Assembly: GCA_002423125.1 (NCBI GenBank)
Contig: DIUW01000032.1
Location: 29,227 to 93,226, forward strand
Reading direction: 5' to 3'
Length of the DNA: 64,000 nucleotides
Source: Legionellaceae bacterium UBA6148
GTDB taxonomy: Bacteria > Pseudomonadota > Gammaproteobacteria > Legionellales > Legionellaceae
Below the pieces are notes generated by a model. The model ran no database searches. It was not told the origin of the DNA and worked only from the letters and a program-made list of their open reading frames with translations. Numbering within the stretch: the stretch's first letter is position 1; each line of letters starts with the position of its first letter. Made by a program: the position numbers and the translations under genes. Shown piece by piece: positions 37,343 to 46,725 of this stretch.

Positions 37343-40114
37343 ATGATTAACCAGCACTCTCCCACAGAAACAAAAATAGCGTTATTCCAATCCCTTTTTC
37401 GCGGGCGTTCCGATGTTTATCCTCGTCGGTTTCAAAATAAGACAACACAACGATCAGGGTATGCGCCAGCGTGCAAAAATGAATGGGTAAAGACCATTTG
37501 TCAAAAACCACGTATTAAATGTATGGACTGCCAATATCGACAATTCATTCCAGTCGATGATGAAGTGGTGTATTTGCACTTACAAGGCCATGACCATAAA
37601 GGCAACGAATTTGTTATGGGCATTTATCCCATGCTTCTGGATGAAACCTGTTATTTTCTTGCCGCTGATTTTGATAAAGCAACATGGGAACGTGACGCGG
37701 TTATGTTTTTGAAAACCTGTCATAAAAAAAATTTGCCAGCAGTACTGGAGCGTTCACGATCAGGAAAAGGTGCACATGTTTGGTTGTTTTTTGAAGAGTC
37801 AATCCCAGCGGCATTAGCAAGAAAATTAGGCGCATCGATTTTAACAGAAACGATGGAATCAAACCCTGGCGTTGGTCTAGATTCATATGATCGATTTTTC
37901 CCCAACCAAGATACATTACCACGAGGTGGTTTTGGTAATTTAATTGCCTTGCCCCTACAAAAGAGTGCGCGAAATGCAGGGAATAGTGTATTTATAAATG
38001 ACCAATTAGAGGTTATTGACGATCAATGGTCCTATCTTGCAGGAATAAAAAAAATAGCCCGTTTAGAAGTAGAGCGATTAGTTGAAGAAGCAGAAGGAAA
38101 GGGGAGTGTTGTTGGAGTTCGCCTGGAGATCGCTGAAGATGAAAATAAAACACCATGGAAACGACCGGTTCTTTTACCCATTTTGAGTGGCTTGCCTAAA
38201 ACAGTACATTTAGTCATCAGTAATGAGATATTCATCGAAAAAAAAGCACTACCATCCCCCTTATTAAATCGACTGATTCGTCTGGCTGCTTTTCAAAATC
38301 CCGATTTTTATAAAGCCCAATCCATGCGATTACCGGTCTACGATAAACCACGAATCATTGCTTGTGCTCGGGAGTATCCAGATCATATTGGTTTACCTCG
38401 AGGTTGTTTTGATGACATGGTGAAATTGTTTCGGGAGCTAAAAATTAAACACACCATTCAGGAGGAGTTGCTTACGGGAAAGCCTATAGATCTTCAATTT
38501 TGTGGTGAATTACGATCAGAGCAACAGCTTGCTGTTGATGCATTGATGAAATCAGATATTGGTGTTCTTTCTGCAACAACGGCTTTTGGTAAAACAGTGA
38601 TTGCAGCGTGGATGATTGCTAAACGGCAAGTGAATACCTTGATCATCGTTCATACAAAACAATTACAAGACCAATGGGTCGAACGATTACAAACCTTTCT
38701 TGGACTTCCTGCAAAGAAAATGGGTCGATTGGGAGGTGGGCGAAAGAAAATAACGGGATTCATCGATATCGCACTGATTCAAAGTCTTACCAAACATGCG
38801 GATGTTGAATCGATGATTGCTCAATATGGTTATGTGATTGTCGATGAATGTCATCATATCCCCTCGGTGAGTTTTGACGACATTATCCGTCAAGTTAAGG
38901 CAAAATATATTACTGGATTATCCGCTACATTGGTCCGAAAAGATGGACGCCACCCCATTATCATGATGCGATGTGGCCCCATTCTTCATCATGTGAATGC
39001 AAAAGAGCAAGCAAGCATCCGTCCTTTTGAGCATTATGTTTTTGTACGACCGACCAGCTTTCGTCCTTATAAGCAAATGAATGAAAATTTACGCGTTCAA
39101 TTTCAAGATTTATATGAAGAGTTGATACAGGATGTTGACCGTAATCAGCTGATTTGTAATGATGTCATTCAGGCCGTCAAAAAAGGACGCTCACCGATTA
39201 TTTTAACTGAACGCAATGAGCATCTTGATTTATTACATCAGCAATTAACCCCTCAAGTAAAGCACTTGATTGTACTAAGGGGCGGGTTAAGTGCCAAAGA
39301 AATGAAACAAGCGATTGATCAACTGACGACGATCCCACTCAATGAAGAGCGAGTTGTACTTGCAACCGGACGATTTGTTGGAGAGGGGTTTGATGATGCA
39401 CGCTTAGATACTTTATTTATGACATTACCTATTTCCTGGAAAGGAACGATTACTCAGTACGTGGGTCGCCTTCATCGATTATATGACTCAAAAAAAGAAG
39501 TGCATGTGTACGATTATGCTGATTTTTCCGTCCCCATGTTAGAGCGCATGTTTCAACGTCGCGTCAATGCTTATGAAGCCGTTGGCTATAAAATGATACA
39601 ACCAGCAAGTGCTTATCCTGGTTGGCCGGCCGATATTGTTTTGCCCTCTGAACCACTTTGGAAAAACGAGTACAGCAGTACGATAAGACGTTTAGTGAGT
39701 GATGGCGTTGATTGCTCATTGGCCCAATTATTTTCAGATCTTACGTTGCTTGATTCCAATCAGATAGATCGTGCTCGAAGCGTTATTGAGGCTTTTTTAT
39801 TTTATCGCTTGGAAAGTCTGGCAGAGACTAAAGGACGATTTCAATTAAATTATGAATTAACCATCCCATTTGATGGATTGGGGGGTATGGAAGTGGATTT
39901 AATATGCCTTGATGCACGCCTCGCTATTGAAATCGATGGCATGCAGCATCTTTCATCCAAAGAAGCTTATCGTACGGATCGACGCAAAGATTTGTTATTA
40001 CAAGAAAATGGGTATGTGGTTTTGCGTTTTCTTGCTGAAGATGTAAGTAAACGACTGGATGTAGTGCTGGATACTATTTTACGTATACTGTTGAAATCTA
40101 AAACTCAAACCTAA
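37343..40114 (+). CDS. TOTE-type primase-helicase-nuclease conflict protein
   Basis: Three domains in one 923-residue protein. Residues 1-235: archaeo-eukaryotic primase of the TOTE conflict family, with a Cys cluster (C44, C53, C60, C63), a DxD metal site (D109/D111 in AADFDKATW), SRSGKGAHVW (138-147) and SYDRFFPNQD. Residues 385-770: superfamily II helicase with Walker A-like ATTAFGKT (411-418), DECHH (501-505), SAT (527-529) and the QYVGRLHRL motif VI. Residues 845-923: Vsr/DUF559-like nuclease (E850, D852, then E863-I-D865). TOTE proteins were proposed from comparative genomics as nucleic-acid conflict systems. No partner genes of that type are seen beside it. All catalytic motifs look intact. 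Confidence 0.85.
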   Translation: MINQHSPTETKIALFQSLFRGRSDVYPRRFQNKTTQRSGYAPACKNEWVKTICQKPRIKCMDCQYRQFIPVDDEVVYLHLQGHDHKGNEFVMGIYPMLLDETCYFLAADFDKATWERDAVMFLKTCHKKNLPAVLERSRSGKGAHVWLFFEESIPAALARKLGASILTETMESNPGVGLDSYDRFFPNQDTLPRGGFGNLIALPLQKSARNAGNSVFINDQLEVIDDQWSYLAGIKKIARLEVERLVEEAEGKGSVVGVRLEIAEDENKTPWKRPVLLPILSGLPKTVHLVISNEIFIEKKALPSPLLNRLIRLAAFQNPDFYKAQSMRLPVYDKPRIIACAREYPDHIGLPRGCFDDMVKLFRELKIKHTIQEELLTGKPIDLQFCGELRSEQQLAVDALMKSDIGVLSATTAFGKTVIAAWMIAKRQVNTLIIVHTKQLQDQWVERLQTFLGLPAKKMGRLGGGRKKITGFIDIALIQSLTKHADVESMIAQYGYVIVDECHHIPSVSFDDIIRQVKAKYITGLSATLVRKDGRHPIIMMRCGPILHHVNAKEQASIRPFEHYVFVRPTSFRPYKQMNENLRVQFQDLYEELIQDVDRNQLICNDVIQAVKKGRSPIILTERNEHLDLLHQQLTPQVKHLIVLRGGLSAKEMKQAIDQLTTIPLNEERVVLATGRFVGEGFDDARLDTLFMTLPISWKGTITQYVGRLHRLYDSKKEVHVYDYADFSVPMLERMFQRRVNAYEAVGYKMIQPASAYPGWPADIVLPSEPLWKNEYSSTIRRLVSDGVDCSLAQLFSDLTLLDSNQIDRARSVIEAFLFYRLESLAETKGRFQLNYELTIPFDGLGGMEVDLICLDARLAIEIDGMQHLSSKEAYRTDRRKDLLLQENGYVVLRFLAEDVSKRLDVVLDTILRILLKSKTQT

Positions 40115-40290
40115 TTTCAAATTTCGATCTTTTTTACCTCATCCTCAGTTAATCCTGTACTTAAAACAACAATTTGAATGAGCTTATTCTATCATGCATG
40201 CCGTTGAAACACTATTGAACAATTAAATTGACTCAACCACTCCAGGTTGCTAGTATTCTTCTCTGATTTAATCTTAATCAAGAGTATCTA

Positions 40291-41757
40291 ATGACAATCA
40301 TCCCAGTCATTCTTTGTGGTGGCGCTGGATCAAGGCTATGGCCAGTATCACGTGAGCAACATCCTAAACCATTTATTCGATTAAATGACGGCCAAAGTTT
40401 TTTACAAAAGGCGTTCATCCGCGGAGCGCTTATTCCTGGCGTCACAGAAATACTGACGGTGACGAATCGAGAGCTGTATTTTAAAACACAAGATGAATAT
40501 AAAGAAGTCAATCATCGAGGTCTTCACACTTCATATCTATTAGAGCCATTTGGGAAAAATACAGCAGCTGCTATTGCCACCGCGGCACTTTATGTGCACA
40601 AACACCACGGTGAACATGCGGTCATGATCATACTGGCCGCGGATCATTTAATTTCGCAACAAGATGCCTTTCAGAGTGCTGTTGATAAAGCAGCGGAACT
40701 TGCACGTCGTGGTAAATTAGTTGCCTTTGGGATCCAGCCGAATGCTCCCGAAACAGGGTATGGATATATTCAAACAGACGTTGATTCAAATACCATTTAT
40801 AGTTTTGTTGAAAAACCTACAAAAAATAAGGCTCAAGAGTACATTGATTCAGGACATTATTTGTGGAACTCCGGTATGTTTTGTTTCACAGCCGGGCAAG
40901 CGCTCAAGCATATGGCTCAATATTGTTCGAATATACTCGATGCGGCAACAACATGTTTTAATGCATCATTAACACAACAATCTTCATTGAGTACATCGAT
41001 CCAACTCGAGGTAGAACCATTTTTTCAGATTCCTGAAAACTCGTTTGACTACGCTGTAATGGAACCCGCTTCAATCACTTTCTTTGATAACCAGCCCGTT
41101 TCTTCATTAGCCGTTGTCCCCTGTGATATTGGTTGGAGCGATATTGGCTCTTGGAATGCATTAGGTGATTTATCCGCACCCGACGAACAAGGTAACCGAG
41201 TTGACGGCCATGTTCTATTACATGAAACAACCGGCTGTTACATACAAAGCCGACATCGACTAGTGGGAACCGTGGGAATTAGTGATTTAATCATTGTGGA
41301 TACTCCCGATGCGTTACTCGTTGCTAATAAATCACACGCACAAGACGTTAAACACGTTTATGCTGCATTAAAAACCAGCGGACATGATGTTCACAAACTC
41401 CATCGAACGGTACACCGCCCCTGGGGGACCTATACCATTCTAGAAGAAGGGCCGCGCTTTAAAATCAAACGCCTTGAAGTCATCCCCGGCGGAACCCTAA
41501 GTTTACAAATGCACCATCATCGCAGCGAACATTGGATTGTAGTCAGTGGCACTGCACGCATCATCAACGGCGATACTGAGCAATTGGTTACCACCAATCA
41601 GTCAACCTATATTCCCGCCGGTAATAAACATCGCTTATCCAATCCAGGCATTGTCACGCTTGTGATGATCGAAGTGCAAAGCGGCGAGTATTTGGGTGAA
41701 GATGACATCATTCGATTCGAAGACCATTATGGACGACTTCCAGCCACGACAGACTAA
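40291..41757 (+). CDS. manC: Mannose-1-phosphate guanylyltransferase/mannose-6-phosphate isomerase, copy 1
   Basis: Bifunctional enzyme that makes GDP-mannose; the C-terminal half carries the isomerase cupin. 488 residues. N-terminal pyrophosphorylase signature ILCGGAGSRLWPVSR, then LEPFGKNTAAAIA, LAADHLI, FVEKP and DIGWSDIGSWNAL. The C-terminal domain has RPWGTYTILEEG, LEVIPGGTLSLQMHHHRSEHW and YIPAGNKHRL. It opens the polysaccharide locus. A second copy at 45180 is homologous over its length. The 176-bp gap upstream has no repeat. Confidence 0.94.
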   Translation: MTIIPVILCGGAGSRLWPVSREQHPKPFIRLNDGQSFLQKAFIRGALIPGVTEILTVTNRELYFKTQDEYKEVNHRGLHTSYLLEPFGKNTAAAIATAALYVHKHHGEHAVMIILAADHLISQQDAFQSAVDKAAELARRGKLVAFGIQPNAPETGYGYIQTDVDSNTIYSFVEKPTKNKAQEYIDSGHYLWNSGMFCFTAGQALKHMAQYCSNILDAATTCFNASLTQQSSLSTSIQLEVEPFFQIPENSFDYAVMEPASITFFDNQPVSSLAVVPCDIGWSDIGSWNALGDLSAPDEQGNRVDGHVLLHETTGCYIQSRHRLVGTVGISDLIIVDTPDALLVANKSHAQDVKHVYAALKTSGHDVHKLHRTVHRPWGTYTILEEGPRFKIKRLEVIPGGTLSLQMHHHRSEHWIVVSGTARIINGDTEQLVTTNQSTYIPAGNKHRLSNPGIVTLVMIEVQSGEYLGEDDIIRFEDHYGRLPATTD

Positions 41758-41934
41758 TTTCAGCGCGGAGGGCGAGTAAATACTACAAAGACTAGCTCTA
41801 ACGGCAAGACCGACTGGAAAAGAATAAAAAATTGCTCATGCCCCAAGAGTTCCGGTAGAACCATATTTATGCAACGATTTCCGCTTTGCTAAAGAGCACG
41901 CCAAGATTACAGTATGCTCGAGTACTCCCCTGCA

Positions 41935-42109
41935 GCTCTCAATATGGAGCTTATAAATTACACAAGGATCGCCTCTAACCCAGTACTGTCATCCCAACGC
42001 AGGCTGGGATCCATTTCTGAATGAGCACAGTGCCATTTTGATACATGGATCCCCACCTGCGCGGGGAAGACAATGATGTAGTTCAAACCATCATCTCTAT
42101 ATTGAGAAC
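41935..42109. repeat. Dispersed repeat family B, copy 2 (complete)
   Basis: 175 bp with terminal inverted repeats (g)CTCTCAATATGGAG at the left and CTATATTGAGAAC at the right. It contains the same inner GGATCC-rich palindrome as copy 1. No clear target duplication. Along with the MITE copy and the direct repeats it fills most of the 800-bp manC-ATPase gap. Confidence 0.85.
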
Positions 42110-42205
42110 TGCTCGGATAATCCAAACCGAGTTACCTCCGAAGCACTGATCTGATTTACCTCATCTCACCTTTGATTTATAAGCCGCGAGCGTGTAATGC
42201 ATCCA

Positions 42206-42252
42206 ATCCGGATTAATAGCGCCACTATCGCTGCGTATCCGGATTAATAGCG
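42206..42252. repeat. Short direct repeat ATCCGGATTAATAGCG (two units)
   Basis: ATCCGGATTAATAGCG occurs at 42206-42221 and 42237-42252, a 31-bp period, in the non-coding gap before the MITE copy. Only two units, so not a CRISPR. Meaning unknown. Confidence 0.7.
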
Positions 42253-42292
42253 GTAGTAATGCAAGTTATCCGAAAAACACGTATACTTTATA

Positions 42293-42519
42293 TTGGAGTC
42301 TGGACAACGCTGCATGCAAAAAGACGCATGCAGCGTTGTCCAAATAAATGAGCACCTAATTAATTAGGGGTTTGAGTTTTCTAGATGATTATCTCAAAAC
42401 CCTAATTAATTCTTAAGATGTCTTGATAGGATAGAAGGTGGTGTGATGTATTGAAGGGCTAACGTTATTTGAACAAGAATGCATGCGTCTTTTTGCATGT
42501 ATTCTTGTCCAGACTCCAA
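42293..42519. mobile_element. 227-bp MITE-like element, copy 2 (inverted relative to copy 1)
   Basis: Same terminal repeats (TTGGAGTCTGG) and same length as 17711-17937, in the opposite orientation, about 98% identical by eye. Flanked by TTTATA on both sides (42287-42292 and 42520-42525). Its right end lies 36 bp before the ATPase gene, so it may carry or displace that gene's promoter. Confidence 0.9.
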
Positions 42520-42555
42520 TTTATAGCATATGATATTATAAACAGGACGTGTTAT

Positions 42556-43731
42556 ATGAATTTAAAACGCATTTTAGATTTGCCAACCCTATTGAAAAAA
42601 AAATCATTTTTTCTTTTTGGCCCCCGGGCAACCGGAAAATCAACGCTGATTCGTGATAGTTTCAATCTCGATAACATACTGATGATTAATTTATTACGTA
42701 GTGATTATTATCTGAGACTAAACAATGCACCCCATCTGTTGGAAGAAATTATTCACGCTCACTTGAGGCCAGATTTGATCGTGATTGATGAAGTGCAACG
42801 AATCCCTCTGTTATTAAACGAGGTTCATCGATTGATTGAAGAACAGCAACTGACCTTTCTTTTAACAGGAAGCAGCGCCAGAACATTAAAAAAACAAGGC
42901 ATTAATCTACTGGCTGGCCGGGCGTGGCAAGCTTATTTATTTCCTTTAACCTCGCATGAAATCCCATCTTTCGATTTGATGCGTTACTTGCGATATGGTG
43001 GATTACCTTCTGTATATTTGAGCGACTATCCCGAGGAAGAATTAACCGCGTATGTACATACGTATTTGAGAGAAGAAATTCAAGCGGAATCATTTATTCG
43101 TAAAATGTCTGCCTTCACTCGCTTTTTAGAAGTTGCGGCTTTATCTTCAGGTAAAATGTTAAATTTCAGTGAAATCGCAAGCGACGCGGGGGTTCCCATG
43201 ACCACTATTCGTGAATATTACCATTTGCTTGAAGACACATTTATTGGTTTTATGGTGCCTGGTTGGACAAAATCCATCAAACGAAAAGCCATTGTTAAGG
43301 CCAAATTTTATTTATTTGATATTGGTGTTAAAAATACCCTAGCGCAAACTACGGAAATTACTCCAAAAACCGATCTGTTTGGTCAAGCTTTTGAACACTT
43401 TATTGCGATGGAGCTGAGGGCCTGGTTGGATTATCGTCGTTTAAATAAACCATTGTCTTACTGGTGTTCAACACATGGAGCAGAGGTGGATTTTATTGTC
43501 GGTGATGACATCGCCATCGAGGTAAAAACGACGAACCAGATCCATGATAAACATCTTAAAAATTTAAATTTATTACTTGAGGAAGGAATTTGTAAAAAAT
43601 ACATTATTATCAGTTTTGACCCTCTCAATCGAAAAAAAGGTGAGATCGACATATGGCACTGGACAACCTTCTTAGATCGTCTATGGAATGAAAATGAATC
43701 GTCTCTCATGCCTGTCCTAAAGGGCTTTTAA
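42556..43731 (+). CDS. AAA ATPase with C-terminal DUF4143 domain (copy 2)
   Basis: 391 residues from ATG 42556, which has AGGAC upstream; an earlier in-frame start at 42469 lies inside the MITE and is rejected. Walker A is GPRATGKST, Walker B LIVIDEVQRIP, then FLLTGSSARTL, a winged-helix-like IASDAGVPMTTIREYY and the nuclease-like VDFIVGDDIAIEVKTT. Homologous to the 8505-9725 protein but well diverged. It is bracketed by family B repeats and a MITE and sits between polysaccharide genes, so it looks like cargo of a mobile block. Role unknown. Confidence 0.86.
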   Translation: MNLKRILDLPTLLKKKSFFLFGPRATGKSTLIRDSFNLDNILMINLLRSDYYLRLNNAPHLLEEIIHAHLRPDLIVIDEVQRIPLLLNEVHRLIEEQQLTFLLTGSSARTLKKQGINLLAGRAWQAYLFPLTSHEIPSFDLMRYLRYGGLPSVYLSDYPEEELTAYVHTYLREEIQAESFIRKMSAFTRFLEVAALSSGKMLNFSEIASDAGVPMTTIREYYHLLEDTFIGFMVPGWTKSIKRKAIVKAKFYLFDIGVKNTLAQTTEITPKTDLFGQAFEHFIAMELRAWLDYRRLNKPLSYWCSTHGAEVDFIVGDDIAIEVKTTNQIHDKHLKNLNLLLEEGICKKYIIISFDPLNRKKGEIDIWHWTTFLDRLWNENESSLMPVLKGF

Positions 43732-43740
43732 CTAGCAGCA

Positions 43741-43857
43741 GTTCTCAATATGGAGCTTATAAATGACACAAGGATCGCCTCTAACCCAGTACTGTCATCC
43801 CCACCTGCGCGGGGAAGACAATGATGTTGTTCAAATCATGATCTCCATATTGAGAAC
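43741..43857. repeat. Dispersed repeat family B, copy 3 (internally deleted)
   Basis: GTTCTCAATATGGAGC at the left and CTCCATATTGAGAAC at the right are exact inverted ends. Compared with copy 2 it lacks about 58 bp of the central GGATCC palindrome. It starts 9 bp after the ATPase stop codon, so the ATPase gene is framed by two family B copies in the same orientation. Confidence 0.88.
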
Positions 43858-43945
43858 GGCTGTTTAACTAGACTTTAGTTTGACGCAAATTGAGAAAATT
43901 GGTACCATCGCCCACTGTCGTCACTTCGATACCAAGGACACACCA

Positions 43946-45055
43946 ATGCAATTTATCGATTTAAAAACGCAATCCAAGCGGATTGAAACACAAATTTTTG
44001 CTCGTATCAAAGCAGTCATCGAGCATGGTGGTTTCATTATGGGGCCGGAAATATTTGAACTTGAGCAAGTATTAGCTGCATTTGTAGGTGTTGACCATGC
44101 GCTCGCCGTTTCCAGCGGAACGGACGCCCTGTTAATTGCCTTGATGGCACTCGGTGTAACTGCGGGCGACGAAGTGATCACAACACCATTTAGCTTTTTC
44201 GCAACCGCAGAAGTCATTGCATTACTTGGTGCAAAACCCATATTTGTGGATATTGATAAAGATACTTACAACATCGATCCCCTATTAATCGAAGCAGCAA
44301 TTACGCCTAAAACCAAAGCCATTATGCCGGTTAGTCTCTATGGACAATGCGCCGATTACGATGCAATTAACGCCATTGCAGAACGCCACAATCTTCCTGT
44401 TATCGAAGACGCAGCACAAAGTTTTGGTGCAACGTATAAAGGCCGACGATCATGCGCATTAACCACTATTTCCTGCACCAGTTTCTTTCCATCAAAACCA
44501 TTAGGTTGTTTTGGAGACGGTGGGGCGTGTTTCACCAATAACGCTGAATTAGCCGCACGGATGAATGAAATTCGTATCCATGGCCAATCGAAACGTTATC
44601 ATCATACAAGCCTCGGTATTAACGGCCGCATGGACACTCTCCAAGCTGCTATTCTGCTTGAAAAAATGGCCATTTTTCCAGAAGAAATCGATTTACGCCA
44701 AGAAGTTGCCGATCGTTATCAGCGTTTACTTCCGAGTATGATAAGAAAGCCAATAATTCAAGACTACAACACCAGTGTTTACGCTCAATATACTATTGAA
44801 GTTCAAGACCGAGAAGCTTTACAAACAGCACTTCAAGAAAAAGGTATTCCAACAGCCGTGCATTACCCATCAGGCCTTCATGAACAACCTATTTTTAAAA
44901 TACTTTATCCAGAGGAGCAACAATTCCCAAACGCCGAGTATGCTGCACGTCATGTCGTGAGCTTGCCAATGCATCCTTATTTAACACTGGACGATCAGGG
45001 AAAAATTTGTGATGCGGTTAAGGCATTTGTGTGTGAAAGTGCTGATGCAGGATGA
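43946..45055 (+). CDS. DegT/DnrJ/EryC1-type sugar aminotransferase
   Basis: PLP-dependent enzyme that aminates a nucleotide-linked keto sugar. 369 residues from ATG 43946 (AAGGA upstream). The N-terminus MQFIDLKTQSKRIE and IEHGGFIMGPEIFELE, the SSGTDALLIAL motif, the PLP aspartate region VIEDAAQSFGA and the internal PLP lysine in FFPSKPLGCFGDGGA are typical of the WbpE/VioA group. It is a second aminotransferase beside the one at 51506. Its partner dehydrogenase or acetyltransferase is not adjacent, so it may share the wbpB/wbpD pathway or act on another sugar. Confidence 0.86.
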   Translation: MQFIDLKTQSKRIETQIFARIKAVIEHGGFIMGPEIFELEQVLAAFVGVDHALAVSSGTDALLIALMALGVTAGDEVITTPFSFFATAEVIALLGAKPIFVDIDKDTYNIDPLLIEAAITPKTKAIMPVSLYGQCADYDAINAIAERHNLPVIEDAAQSFGATYKGRRSCALTTISCTSFFPSKPLGCFGDGGACFTNNAELAARMNEIRIHGQSKRYHHTSLGINGRMDTLQAAILLEKMAIFPEEIDLRQEVADRYQRLLPSMIRKPIIQDYNTSVYAQYTIEVQDREALQTALQEKGIPTAVHYPSGLHEQPIFKILYPEEQQFPNAEYAARHVVSLPMHPYLTLDDQGKICDAVKAFVCESADAG

Positions 45056-45179
45056 TGAATCGCGCTAAGTTTACATACTGAAAAAACGTAGCCTGAAAAA
45101 TTAAAAAAACAAGTTGATTTTTAAGTGTCCTAAAGCTACGCTAGCAACAATTTTACGCCCTTGTTATTAAGGATAATAC

Positions 45180-46607
45180 ATGAAGTTGATCCCTGTTATT
45201 TTATGCGGTGGAGCTGGATCTCGATTATGGCCCGTCTCGCGCGAACTACATCCAAAACCATTTATGCGTTTAGCCGATGGCCAAAGCCTTTTGCAAAAAG
45301 CGTTTTTGCGTGGGGCGAAACTATCTGATGTGAACGAAATATTAACGGTTACTAATCGAGAGTTATTTCTTAAAACAAAAGAAGAATACAACAAAATAAA
45401 TAGTACCGGGATTGCTACCTCATTTATTCTTGAACCTTTTGGTCGTAACACGGCGCCTGCAATTGCTGCTGCAGCACTTCATGCGCTCAAAACATATGGT
45501 AAAGATACCATTTTATTGATACTCGCAGCAGATCATTTGATCACTGATCAAGAAGCGTTTCAACGTGCAGTACTCAAAGCGGTTGAATTAGCTAAAGAAG
45601 GAAAATTGGTTACATTTGGTATGCAAGCACACTCTCCTGAAACCGGGTATGGTTATATTGAGGCCGAAGGAAATAAAGTATTACGTTTTGTCGAAAAGCC
45701 CTCGCTTCAGAAAGCTCAAGAGTACATTGCAACAGGTCGTCACTTCTGGAACTCAGGTATGTTTTGCTTTACCGCAGGTTCATTATTACAACAAATGGAT
45801 CAATATTCCCCTGATATTCTTGCCGCGACAAATGTTTGTTTCGAGAAATCAAAGCAAACAATGAATGCCACAACGAATCAACTTGAGTTGGAAGCAGCAA
45901 GTTTTGAAACAATTCCAGATAACTCAATAGATTACGCGCTAATGGAAAAATCAGATCAAGTTGCCGTGGTTGCATGTAGTATCGGTTGGAGTGACATCGG
46001 ATCATGGAATGCGCTAGCAGACTTGATTCAATCGGATGATCAAGGTAATCAAATTGAGGGAAATGTTCTTCTCCATGATACACACCATTGCTACATTAAA
46101 AGTCAAGATCGACTAATCGGGGCAGTTGGAATTGACAATCTGATTATAATTGATACCCCCGATGCGTTGCTTGTTACGGACAAATCTCGATCACAAGATG
46201 TGAAACTTATTTATGCTGAATTAAAAGCTCAAAATCACGAAGTCCATAAGCTGCATCGTACCGTCTACCGCCCATGGGGTACATACACTATTTTAGAGGA
46301 AGGTGAAGGATTTAAAATTAAACGCATTGTTGTTAATCCAGGTGCAAGCCTTAGTTTACAAATGCATCGTTATCGTAGCGAGCATTGGGTTGTAGTGAGT
46401 GGCCAAGCAAAAGTCACTAATGGTGGACAAGTGATTATGATCAATACGAATGAGTCAACTTATATTCCAGCTGGTAATAAGCATCGATTAGAAAATATAA
46501 CCGATATGCCCGTTGTGATGATTGAAGTGCAGAGCGGAAGCTATGTCGGCGAAGATGATATCGTTCGCTTTGAAGATGTTTATGGCCGCGTTATGGAAGG
46601 GGCTTGA
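45180..46607 (+). CDS. manC: Mannose-1-phosphate guanylyltransferase/mannose-6-phosphate isomerase, copy 2
   Basis: Second bifunctional ManC, 475 residues, with ILCGGAGSRLWPVSRELHPKP, LEPFGRNTAPAIA, LAADHLI, CSIGWSDIGSWNAL and the C-terminal YRPWGTYTILEEGEGFKIKR and YIPAGNKHRL. Clear SD (AAGGA). Close in sequence and order to copy 1, which lies 3.4 kb upstream across the repeat-rich block. Duplicate ManC genes are common in polysaccharide loci, but their different roles cannot be read here. Confidence 0.94.
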   Translation: MKLIPVILCGGAGSRLWPVSRELHPKPFMRLADGQSLLQKAFLRGAKLSDVNEILTVTNRELFLKTKEEYNKINSTGIATSFILEPFGRNTAPAIAAAALHALKTYGKDTILLILAADHLITDQEAFQRAVLKAVELAKEGKLVTFGMQAHSPETGYGYIEAEGNKVLRFVEKPSLQKAQEYIATGRHFWNSGMFCFTAGSLLQQMDQYSPDILAATNVCFEKSKQTMNATTNQLELEAASFETIPDNSIDYALMEKSDQVAVVACSIGWSDIGSWNALADLIQSDDQGNQIEGNVLLHDTHHCYIKSQDRLIGAVGIDNLIIIDTPDALLVTDKSRSQDVKLIYAELKAQNHEVHKLHRTVYRPWGTYTILEEGEGFKIKRIVVNPGASLSLQMHRYRSEHWVVVSGQAKVTNGGQVIMINTNESTYIPAGNKHRLENITDMPVVMIEVQSGSYVGEDDIVRFEDVYGRVMEGA

Positions 46608-46637
46608 TCTTGATTGATGCCAAAAACTGTATTGCTG

Positions 46638-46653
46638 GGGCCTCCAAAGGCCC
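46638..46653. other. Hairpin between manC copy 2 and wzz
   Basis: GGGCCT-CCAA-AGGCCC forms a six-pair GC stem 31 bp after the manC stop. No U-run follows, so it may be an attenuating or RNA-stabilising stem rather than a standard terminator. Confidence 0.4.
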
Positions 46654-46725
46654 TCAGTAAATGAGTTTTTGAATACGAAATCTCGGATCAAGTGAAGAAG
46701 TATAAAAATGAGTATGGAGTAATAG

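Noticed and set aside
42206..42252. CRISPR-like array
   Set aside because: Only two 16-bp units with one 15-bp gap, no cas genes anywhere in the window.
42469..42555. Longer N-terminus for the second DUF4143 ATPase
   Set aside because: These codons are translated from the MITE end and the ATG at 42556 has a proper SD and matches the family start.
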